A DNA stretch of 64,000 nucleotides. It comes from Bacillota bacterium. GTDB lineage: Bacteria; Bacillota; Clostridia; Caldicoprobacterales; DTU083. Shown piece after piece: positions 1 through 7,333 of this stretch. The DNA lies in assembly GCA_029549985.1 (NCBI GenBank), contig JAKPIB010000047.1, positions 16,750-80,749 of the forward strand, in the 5' to 3' direction. Numbering within the stretch: the stretch's first letter is position 1; each line of letters opens with the position of its first letter. A program made the translations under genes and the position numbers. The notes under the pieces are model-generated. The model was not told the DNA's origin, did not search any database, and saw only the letters and a list, made by a program, of their open reading frames with translations.

Positions 1-881
1 TCTTCTGTTTTTGCTAATAGGTCATCACTGACGTAGAGAGATGAAAAAACATACCAAATTTTATCATAGTTTTTCTTGATGAGTTCTTCAAAAAAATCAT
101 CCCGTTTTCCCGAGGCAACGTTATATACAGCAAAATCTAGCATTTCATGTGATCTTACCTTATCAACAAATCCGTTAATGGTATCAATGATTGCAATATA
201 TATAGGAACGAAATATATGATGCCTTTTGACAATATCTCTGTTTGCTTATAGTCTAGTACTCCTTCGTCGATTTTGATATCTATCATTTCCTGAGGGATA
301 TTATATTTTAGTCTATCTTCCCCATCATACCTTAGTAGACCTCGAATCATATCCTGAGGCAAGTCCTCCCATATATCCAACACATTTGCCCCTTTAAAGT
401 CCTCCCAATCCAACGGTGACAAAAATACTGTCTCTCGAGGATTGTAATATTTCTCAGGCAATGGCTGAAGAGATAATGCATCAAAGTAAATAAGTCTTGC
501 ACTACGTTCTATTTTTAGCTTATCACCTTTCATTAGCGACTCTTCACCCAGCGGTGTCAACCTTAGTTTGCCATTTTGTTCATCTATATGGTTTATCGAC
601 ATCAAGTACTCCAATGTATTGTTGCTCAATTGTTTGAATTCATCGATTCCCATGGTCCTGAAAAGGCTTACTCTATCATCGATGTCAGTTTGATGCAAAA
701 GCCTCTCCATATTTCTTTCTATCTCTTCATAGGGCTCGGAGGTACGCTCTGTTATCTCAACAGGCAGACAATAAACAGGGTAATCAACTTTTACAAAGCG
801 CCTTACCTGATCGCGATCAACAGAGACATATTTATTAAGTATAGTTTTTGCAGGTTTTTGCTTTCTTTTGACTGACTTCAT
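1..881 (-). CDS. Hypothetical protein, partial (C-terminus outside window), helicase partner
   Basis: The frame is open from the ATG at 881 to the left edge (about 293 codons), so the C-terminus lies outside the window. It starts 24 nt after the helicase stop, with a GGGGG ribosome site about 10 nt before the ATG, so the two genes are probably co-transcribed. The N-terminus is basic (MKSVKRKQKPAK). Around residues 85-110, a stretch reading YLMSINHIDEQNGKLRLTPL looks like a winged-helix wing, as in helicase-associated or nuclease subunits. I recognise no catalytic motif in the visible part. Base composition is AT-rich like the helicase and unlike the rest of the window. Function unknown; a nuclease domain could lie in the missing part, but that is a guess. 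Confidence 0.7.
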   Translation of the reverse strand, partial: MKSVKRKQKPAKTILNKYVSVDRDQVRRFVKVDYPVYCLPVEITERTSEPYEEIERNMERLLHQTDIDDRVSLFRTMGIDEFKQLSNNTLEYLMSINHIDEQNGKLRLTPLGEESLMKGDKLKIERSARLIYFDALSLQPLPEKYYNPRETVFLSPLDWEDFKGANVLDIWEDLPQDMIRGLLRYDGEDRLKYNIPQEMIDIKIDEGVLDYKQTEILSKGIIYFVPIYIAIIDTINGFVDKVRSHEMLDFAVYNVASGKRDDFFEELIKKNYDKIWYVFSSLYVSDDLLAKTE

Positions 882-905
882 TTTCCACAGCCCCCTGTAA
901 CTCAT

Positions 906-3698
906 CTACAGCCTTGATGCCAGTTCGTCCCAGTTAATATATACTCCATTGTTCTTCACATACTTCACAAGGTTAATGAAAAACTGTCGGGACTTTATAT
1001 TCCTGGCTTTCGTAAGTGTTTCCGAGTCGCCCACCATTATCAGCATATATTTTGCCCTTGTCATTGTCACATTAATTCTGCGAAGTTCACTCAGGAAACC
1101 TATTGCATGTTCTTCGTTACTCCTTGTAAAGCTGAATATTATAATATTCTTATCTCGCCCCTGAAAAGAATCTACCGTATCTATTTCGAGCTTGTCTATG
1201 ACCTCGATAATATCGGCCTCATCCATTCCCCTTGCATTCATAGTACCGATAATGTTTTCATAAATTTCTGTTTTTTGGCGCTTATATGGTGTTATGATAC
1301 CAATGTCATCAGCCTTGATTCCATCACTCAGCAGATTTATCAGGATATTAGATATGATGTCTGCTTCAAGTATATTGTAGTATACATTGTGATCGCCATC
1401 TATTTCAACCTGTTCGAAGCGCCGGGCTGAGCAACTTAGTGTATCTACGAAATAAAGAGGCTTGTTGAAAACAGATAGCTTGAGCTCTCTGGCGCTGCTG
1501 CTCACACCGGATTTATATTTGCCTTCATAGAACTCATTTGATATAAATTCAGCTATTATAGGATGCATCCTATACTGCTGATCCAGCATGATTTTGTTTT
1601 CATTAGGACAAGAATAAAACAGTGTTTCGAATAGACTTTGACCGAGGAGCTTACTAGCATCATCATAAATATAGCCCTCACCGTCTTCACCAGCAGCCCT
1701 CTCTTCCTCGATCTCCTTGATAAGGCTTTCATCACAAGTAGGTGGCAGCTGCATATGGTCTCCAATCAATATAACCTTTTTAGCCCTGGACATAGGCACT
1801 ATAATATCAAAAATGGTTATCTGCCCTGCCTCGTCAATGATTGCTATATCAAAGTCGGTACTTTTAAATTCGGCACTAGTATTTATCCCTATACATGTCG
1901 CACCTACAACCATAACAGAGTCAAGCAAAAGTGGATACAAAGACTGTTGCCTTTGTTCCAGTGAATCCTTCCAATCTTTTATGATAACGCTCTTTCTCTT
2001 AAACTTTTGGTATAACTCCTTTTCCCAAGCTATCCCTTTTTGAATATCATCCCGGGACATAGCCTCATAATCAAAAGTCTTGTAATCCTTTATAGAATCT
2101 AATGCCTTATCAATTATTACCTTGTGTATGACCATGCTTTGCTTTGATTCGTCCCAAAGCTCCTTAGTCTTTACATATATCTTATCTTTACAGAGCTTGT
2201 CTTCTATAAATTTATTAAGATCAGATCTTTTAGTCTCTACTAAGTCCTGATTTGACCTAATAAGTGCCATAACCTTAAACAAAGATAGCTGGATATATTT
2301 ATAAAAGTGGATAACTTTGATAAGCTTCTCCCGTCTGGTCATCTTTGACTGCAGTATTCTTAGCTTATCTCGCAGCTCAATGAAGTACAGCATATGTTCT
2401 TTCTGTTCATCCAATATATCACACAATTTCTCCTGGTTTTTAGTCTGCTGCAAAATTTCGACCTGACGATTATCGCAGTTATTTATTATATCCCTTTGGA
2501 GTTCCACTGCCGCTCTGTCTATTAAACGCTTTTTAACTGAATCCAGCTTAACTCTTTCCTCCTGGCCAAGTCGTATACAGGAAATATTGTTCTTTATACA
2601 TTTTTCAAGTACATTGTCTACTGCTAAATGGTTTTTAGAGCTTACCAGTACCCTTTTACCTTGCGCAACAAACTCCTTTAGCATCTCTACTATAATACTA
2701 GTTTTTCCTGTACCCGGAGGCCCTTGAACCAGTAAAAAATCCTTAGTATGTAATGCCAGATTAACCGCCATTTCCTGTGAATGGTTCAGTCCAGGATAGC
2801 TTTTGGGCAAAAAGTCAGGAATGTCCTCGTACCTATTGTCTATAATAATGTCTAAAAGGCTTTTGTTGACAGCTCTGCCCTCTACCAGATCATTTACTGC
2901 CTTTGCTTGTATGCGATATGATAAATTGAAAGCGGCTTGCAGCAGATAACCTGACGCAGGAAATTTGCCAAAATCAATAGTCGATTGAAAGGCTATTATA
3001 ATGTATTTATTAGAAGCTGAGTACTCTACCACTATTCCCTTAAGTACGATATCATCCGGGTTAACAAATGGCACAGCAGCTACAATAAGCTCCTTACCGA
3101 TGAGTCCATCTACCAGCTCATCCTCTCTGAAGTCTGACAGGATAAACTTATACGAAACCCCTACAACCCTTGCAGAGGTAACAGGTTCATAGCTCTTATA
3201 TGCAAACTGGACTGCCTTTGCATTAGATACTTCATAATCATTTTGAAAATCGATAAACTCCCTCATTTCCTTTGCCCAAGCCAGTCGCTCCTGATATTTC
3301 TGATCTATCTGTACTTTTTTATTATCATTATAGTCTTGGTGGAAATTTCTTATCTTACTCGAAATAAAGTATATTTTTTCTGCTGCTATGCAGCTATATC
3401 TATTTTTGGGTAATTGCCAGTATTCTCCGCTTACAAAAGTAAAGCCGCCTGATAAATAAAGCTTTACCCCGTATTTTACAGAGTTTAGTCTATCATATGC
3501 ATTTTTTTCTGATATTCCGATGATTTTAAAATAAGAGTTGTGATGCTCTCTGGCATCTATATGGACACATGTCAGCTTGAGCTTTTCAGTGTGGAAATAG
3601 TACCTGAACTCACCCCTGTACTCATTATAAGCCACGTCCGCCCATATCCATCTAAGCCTGTTCATCTCACCTTTGACTATATCCATATAGCCTTCCAT
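906..3698 (-). CDS. SF1 (Upf1/DNA2-like) helicase, AAA_11/AAA_12 type
   Basis: Large ATP-dependent superfamily 1B helicase, about 930 aa from the ATG at 3698. Visible motifs in order: Walker A GPPGTGKTS (about residue 330), Walker B IIDEAGQ, motif III GDHMQLPP, QQYRMHP, the motif V region TVDSFQGRDKN, and motif VI NVTMTRAKYML. Between Walker A and B lies a long helical insert. The frame stays open upstream to 3938, but those 80 extra residues are Ser/Pro-rich antisense of an Asp/Glu-rich surface-protein linker, so I exclude them. No convincing ribosome site precedes 3698, so the true N-terminus may have been lost at the junction near 3.72-3.76 kb. Such helicases act in nucleic-acid repair, RNA turnover or phage defence; the exact role here is not visible. 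Confidence 0.85.
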   Translation of the reverse strand: MEGYMDIVKGEMNRLRWIWADVAYNEYRGEFRYYFHTEKLKLTCVHIDAREHHNSYFKIIGISEKNAYDRLNSVKYGVKLYLSGGFTFVSGEYWQLPKNRYSCIAAEKIYFISSKIRNFHQDYNDNKKVQIDQKYQERLAWAKEMREFIDFQNDYEVSNAKAVQFAYKSYEPVTSARVVGVSYKFILSDFREDELVDGLIGKELIVAAVPFVNPDDIVLKGIVVEYSASNKYIIIAFQSTIDFGKFPASGYLLQAAFNLSYRIQAKAVNDLVEGRAVNKSLLDIIIDNRYEDIPDFLPKSYPGLNHSQEMAVNLALHTKDFLLVQGPPGTGKTSIIVEMLKEFVAQGKRVLVSSKNHLAVDNVLEKCIKNNISCIRLGQEERVKLDSVKKRLIDRAAVELQRDIINNCDNRQVEILQQTKNQEKLCDILDEQKEHMLYFIELRDKLRILQSKMTRREKLIKVIHFYKYIQLSLFKVMALIRSNQDLVETKRSDLNKFIEDKLCKDKIYVKTKELWDESKQSMVIHKVIIDKALDSIKDYKTFDYEAMSRDDIQKGIAWEKELYQKFKRKSVIIKDWKDSLEQRQQSLYPLLLDSVMVVGATCIGINTSAEFKSTDFDIAIIDEAGQITIFDIIVPMSRAKKVILIGDHMQLPPTCDESLIKEIEEERAAGEDGEGYIYDDASKLLGQSLFETLFYSCPNENKIMLDQQYRMHPIIAEFISNEFYEGKYKSGVSSSARELKLSVFNKPLYFVDTLSCSARRFEQVEIDGDHNVYYNILEADIISNILINLLSDGIKADDIGIITPYKRQKTEIYENIIGTMNARGMDEADIIEVIDKLEIDTVDSFQGRDKNIIIFSFTRSNEEHAIGFLSELRRINVTMTRAKYMLIMVGDSETLTKARNIKSRQFFINLVKYVKNNGVYINWDELASRL

Positions 3699-3714
3699 GC
3701 TAGATATGAAATAA

Positions 3715-4434
3715 AAGGTCACAGGTCTATTTATTGTAACATCTCGTCCTGAACCCGGAGGACCGTCTGATGAAAATGAAGATGGAGACGAAAATGGAGA
3801 TAATGACGATAACGGAGATGACGCTGATACCGAAGAACCGAAGGACGAAGAGCCGGCTGTGACTGAAAAGCATGCCGGGAACGCAACCGTAACATACAAT
3901 GACGGCGTGATGGCCGGCATGGGCCTGCAAAACGTCAAGGATGGCCAACTGACGACATCCTATGTGAGCGAAGACAATCCTGATATGAGCAACCAGCGGC
4001 AGTACATACAGTTCAGATGGGATTCCCCGATCGACTTCAATCAGGTTGTCCTGTTTTCACAGTACTGCGGGGCTCCCGGGGGCCCCGGCCAGGCCCCCAC
4101 TGCATGGGAGATCCTGGTGTCGGAAAATGGGACTGACGGCTGGCACAAGGTCGCCCAAATCGGAAAGGTACAATGGGCAGCAGGCGACCAGGTCCAGTCC
4201 CGTACCTTGAATATGGAAAGGGTCAAGGGCATAAAGGGCGTAAGGGTGGTCATAACGGATGCAAACCTTGACTGGAACCACTATGCCATATATGAGATCG
4301 AAATAAACAATGTGCCCAACAACAACCCCAAGACAGGTGACGGAATGGTGGTTGTCCCCATTATAGCCCTGATAGCCTCCCTGGCCATCCTCGGTGTATT
4401 GAGCTTCAGAAAAAGACTGACAAGCAGGATATAG
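3715..4434 (+). pseudogene. 5'-truncated cell-surface protein, discoidin (F5/8 type C) domain with NPKTG sorting signal
   Basis: An open frame begins right after a stop at 3712 and has no start codon with a ribosome site; a GTG at 3859 lies inside the domain. It encodes an acidic Asp/Glu/Asn linker (about residues 13-50), then a jelly-roll F5/8 type C-like domain (ITDANLDWNHYAIYEIEI near its end), then NPKTGD, a hydrophobic span and a basic RKRLTSR tail. That tail is a sortase-type cell-wall anchor, so the protein was a secreted wall-attached carbohydrate-binding protein. The signal peptide and N-terminal domains are missing and the sequence abuts the AT-rich helicase gene head to head. It is a fragment created by rearrangement or by a chimeric assembly. 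A strong terminator follows. Confidence 0.75.
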
Positions 4435-4459
4435 GATAAGGATATTAAATCATAATAAG

Positions 4460-4490
4460 ACCCGGCTTTAGCGCCGGGTTTCTTTTTTTA
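4460..4490 (+). terminator. Intrinsic terminator after surface-protein fragment
   Basis: A 7-bp stem ACCCGGC/GCCGGGT with a 6-nt loop is followed by a T-rich tract (tttcttttttt) on the + strand, 25 nt after the stop codon. It may also stop the convergent gene on the other strand. Confidence 0.85.
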
Positions 4491-4504
4491 TACTAGGCAG
4501 GATC

Positions 4505-5389
4505 CTATGCCTGGTTGACTACGGCGGTCAGTATTGCCCCTATTTCCTCTATCGTGAACTGGTCCTCTACCTTGAAATACCTGGCCCTCTTTTCTTTCTC
4601 CCTCTGAAATCTCACCGCATCGTCGTATTTGGTGAAGCTTACAAGCTTCCTGACGGGATAGGCGATCCTTTTACGAGCCCCTATGAAGACCACCCTTTTG
4701 TTTGTTATATACAGGCACCCGTTGTCCGTTACCGCGGAATAATTCTTGACTACTTTCGCTCCCTTTGATCTGCCGAACCTGTAATTCACGCCCCTGGCAA
4801 GCCTTATGGTGATCCCGTCGTACCTGCCCGCATAGGTGTTCTTCCGCTTTTCTTCCGCCAGCCTGGCGAAGGTCCTGTAATGGCAGCACTCGCCCTTATG
4901 CAGCCTCAGGTTCAGGCTGTCTGTTACGGGCAGGACGCCCTCCTCCACCAGGGACAGGGTAGTAAGATGAAAGAGGTACCTGTTGGTATGGGCCATGTCA
5001 TCCTCGGACAGGTCCAGCTTTGCCTTCAATGCCTGAAGCCTGGCATACTCCTCATTGGACAGGGAATCCTCCTCCCCTGCATTATACAGGGCATCCTCGT
5101 ATTGTTTTATTTTTTGAAGCCGGGTAGCCTTTTTCATACTGCTGTATTTCAGGCCGAAGCGCCTTATGTCAGAAAACCTGAGATGGTTGTTTTTAAGGAA
5201 TTCATCGAGCTTTTGTTCTTCTTCCCTGCTGAGGAACCTGTCGTCAGCATATTCATTGAGCAGGCGGCCGAACCTCTCGACCCGTCTTTCGATCTTGGCC
5301 CTGCATTCGCTGCACCTTAGAGACTGCCTTTGGAAAATCGATGAAAAAAAGCCCAGGCTTTTGCCGCAGGCAATGCACTTTGCGCCCAT
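4505..5389 (-). CDS. Zinc-ribbon protein with C-terminal GRAM/bPH-like domain
   Basis: A 294-aa protein starting at the ATG at 5389, which has GGGGG 7-8 nt upstream; an upstream extension to 5419 is less likely. The N-terminus has a four-cysteine zinc ribbon (CIAC near residue 5, CSEC near residue 25). A charged helical middle (about residues 30-130) follows. The C-terminal third contains YITNKRVVFIG, typical of GRAM or bacterial pleckstrin-homology domains. No signal peptide or membrane span is seen, so it is cytoplasmic. The family is not characterised to my knowledge; a role in sensing or binding is only inferred from the folds. It stands alone between two terminators. Confidence 0.75.
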   Translation of the reverse strand: MGAKCIACGKSLGFFSSIFQRQSLRCSECRAKIERRVERFGRLLNEYADDRFLSREEEQKLDEFLKNNHLRFSDIRRFGLKYSSMKKATRLQKIKQYEDALYNAGEEDSLSNEEYARLQALKAKLDLSEDDMAHTNRYLFHLTTLSLVEEGVLPVTDSLNLRLHKGECCHYRTFARLAEEKRKNTYAGRYDGITIRLARGVNYRFGRSKGAKVVKNYSAVTDNGCLYITNKRVVFIGARKRIAYPVRKLVSFTKYDDAVRFQREKEKRARYFKVEDQFTIEEIGAILTAVVNQA

Positions 5390-5546
5390 ATACAAGCCCC
5401 CTTTGTCACAAAGCCTCAAATTTCCCTGATATTTATTATTCTTTGCAAACCTTCCATTTCCTCTATAAAATATACATGTTTTACGAATATTTCGACGATA
5501 TGCCCGGTCAAGCCGCAGTATCCCCCCTTGCTTTCAAAAAAGGCAA

Positions 5547-5580
5547 AAGCCTGATAAATCCGCGCTTTATCAGACTTTTT
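5547..5580 (-). terminator. Intrinsic terminator after the beta-eliminating lyase gene
   Basis: The stem CTGATAAA/TTTATCAG at 5551-5558 and 5566-5573 is flanked by A/T runs on both sides, so it can act in both directions. It lies 67 nt past the stop of the minus-strand lyase gene. Confidence 0.7.
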
Positions 5581-5646
5581 CCCTATATACCTTATGTTTG
5601 CTTACATTAGCCTTACACATCAAGCAGGTCTATCGCTGCTATGAAA

Positions 5647-7095
5647 TCACAGGCTGTCTCCAAAATCCTGCCTGAACTTTCTGACCAGCTTCTCCTGCCA
5701 GTCTCCGATCGCCTCAAGCCTGCCAAAGAAGAAACGCAGCACCTTTGGTTCCTCAACGAAGGCAAGGCCGCCTATCATATGCCTGTTTTCATACAGCCAG
5801 ACGATCCGGTCGACAGCATACTTCACCTGGGACATGGTAAAGACCCTGCGGGGGAGCGCGAGCCGCAGGAGCTCCATGTTGGACAGGACCTCATTCCCGT
5901 CCTCATCCCGCTGCTCGGACAAAGTGCCCCTTTCCATGCCCCTTATGCCCCCTGCTATGTAAAGGGCTGCCGCCAATGCACCTGCGGGGTATTGGTCCTG
6001 GGGTATGTGGTCGACAAACTCCATGGCGTCGATATGGCAGCCCAGGCCCCCAGCGGGCGTTACAACAGGTATACCCTTTTTCCTGAGCTCGTCCACCATG
6101 TAAGCGATAAATATGGGGCCCTGGTTTATCATATTCTCATCCATCGTCTCATCCAGGCCTACAGCGATGGCCTCCATTTCCCGTACTGACATGCCTCCGT
6201 AGGTGAGGAATCCCTCATACAGGGTGACGAGCTCCTTCATGGCATCCGCTGCTGCCTTGTCATTGGTGCATATCCCTCCGCCCCGGGCGCAGCCCAGCTT
6301 GCGGGCAGAGAAGTATATTATGTCTGACAGGTCCGCCATGGCGCGGGTGATCTCCCTGATGCTCATGCTGCTGCATCCATGCTCCCTTGTCTTTATGAAA
6401 TAGAGGTTGTCGGCCAGGAGGCTGGCATCCAGCACAAGCTTGATGCCGTACTTATCACAGACCCTGCGGACCTGGCGCAGGTTTTCCAGTGAAAAGGGCT
6501 GTCCCCCGATAAGGTTGGTCCCGGCCTCCATTCGCACAAAGGGGACATTCTCCGGACCGTTTTCCTTTATCACTTCCTCAAGCCTGCCGATGTCCGCATT
6601 CCCTTTGAAGGGATAGCTGCTTTCGGCTTTTAGCGCTTCAGGTATGTATACCTCCTCTACCCTGCCCCCGTTCAGCGTGATATGGGACTTGGTCGTGGTG
6701 AAATGGTAGTTCATGGGCACAACGGAGCCCTTTTTCACATATACCTTCGCAAGGATGTTTTCGCATGCCCTGCCCTGGTGGGCTGGAAGAAAATACTTCA
6801 TCCCGAATATCTCCCGGATCTTGGCCTCCAGCCTGTAAAAGGTCTCGGATCCGGCATAGGAGTCGTCAGCTGTCATCATTGCGGCCAGCTGGCGGTCACT
6901 CATGGCATTGACGCCGCTGTCGGTAAGCATGTCCATGAATACATCACGGTTTTTTAGCAGAAAGGTGTTGTTGCCGGCTTCCCTCATGGCTTTCAAGCGC
7001 TCTTCCACGGGAAGCAGGTCAAGCTTTTGCACGATCCTGACCTTGTGCATTTCAAGCGGCACTGTTTCGCCTGTGAAAAATCTTACTTCAGACAT
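5647..7095 (-). CDS. Tryptophanase / tyrosine phenol-lyase family beta-eliminating lyase (PLP)
   Basis: A 482-aa fold-type I PLP enzyme. The start at 7095 is chosen because GAGGGA lies 8 nt upstream; the frame extends to 7149 without a ribosome site. Family hallmarks are NTFLLKNRDVFMDMLTDSG, the MSD-AMMTADDSYAGSE region, PAHQGR, NLIGGQP, the PLP lysine in FSARKLG, and GGIRGMERG near the C-terminus. The MERG signature resembles tyrosine phenol-lyase more than E. coli tryptophanase. The active-site environment (SARKLGCARGGG) differs from both, so the amino-acid substrate is uncertain. Products would be pyruvate, ammonia and an aromatic or other leaving group. It is monocistronic: a terminator hairpin lies about 70 nt upstream and another follows it. 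Confidence 0.85.
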   Translation of the reverse strand: MSEVRFFTGETVPLEMHKVRIVQKLDLLPVEERLKAMREAGNNTFLLKNRDVFMDMLTDSGVNAMSDRQLAAMMTADDSYAGSETFYRLEAKIREIFGMKYFLPAHQGRACENILAKVYVKKGSVVPMNYHFTTTKSHITLNGGRVEEVYIPEALKAESSYPFKGNADIGRLEEVIKENGPENVPFVRMEAGTNLIGGQPFSLENLRQVRRVCDKYGIKLVLDASLLADNLYFIKTREHGCSSMSIREITRAMADLSDIIYFSARKLGCARGGGICTNDKAAADAMKELVTLYEGFLTYGGMSVREMEAIAVGLDETMDENMINQGPIFIAYMVDELRKKGIPVVTPAGGLGCHIDAMEFVDHIPQDQYPAGALAAALYIAGGIRGMERGTLSEQRDEDGNEVLSNMELLRLALPRRVFTMSQVKYAVDRIVWLYENRHMIGGLAFVEEPKVLRFFFGRLEAIGDWQEKLVRKFRQDFGDSL

Positions 7096-7160
7096 AAAAA
7101 ATCCCTCGCTTCTTAAATAGTTGTCATGAGTCGGCATCTTTTTAAGCACGGGGGAACCAA

Positions 7161-7186
7161 AAAAGCACTCCGACGGAGTGCTTAAA
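7161..7186 (-). terminator. Intrinsic terminator or attenuator between the VIT/vWA gene and the lyase gene
   Basis: A near-perfect hairpin aagcactc-cgacg-gagtgctt at 7163-7183 is followed on the minus strand by a TTTTTT run. It ends the VIT/vWA transcript. It also lies only 68 nt before the lyase start codon, with no clear promoter after it, so an attenuator role cannot be excluded. Confidence 0.75.
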
Positions 7187-7333
7187 AAACAAATTTATAA
7201 GCTACCGCCCTGCCATACTACTATAAACTACAAAAATACCTACCCATTCTACATATACTATTGTATACTAAAACTTTCATGCTGTAAAGTGCTAATGTAT
7301 AAGTCGTCACTCTTGCATGCTTATCTGGTTAAA

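Noticed and set aside
3699..3938. 80-residue N-terminal extension of the helicase frame
   Set aside because: It is Ser/Pro-rich antisense of the Asp/Glu-rich linker of the opposite surface-protein fragment, with higher GC than the helicase and no ribosome site.
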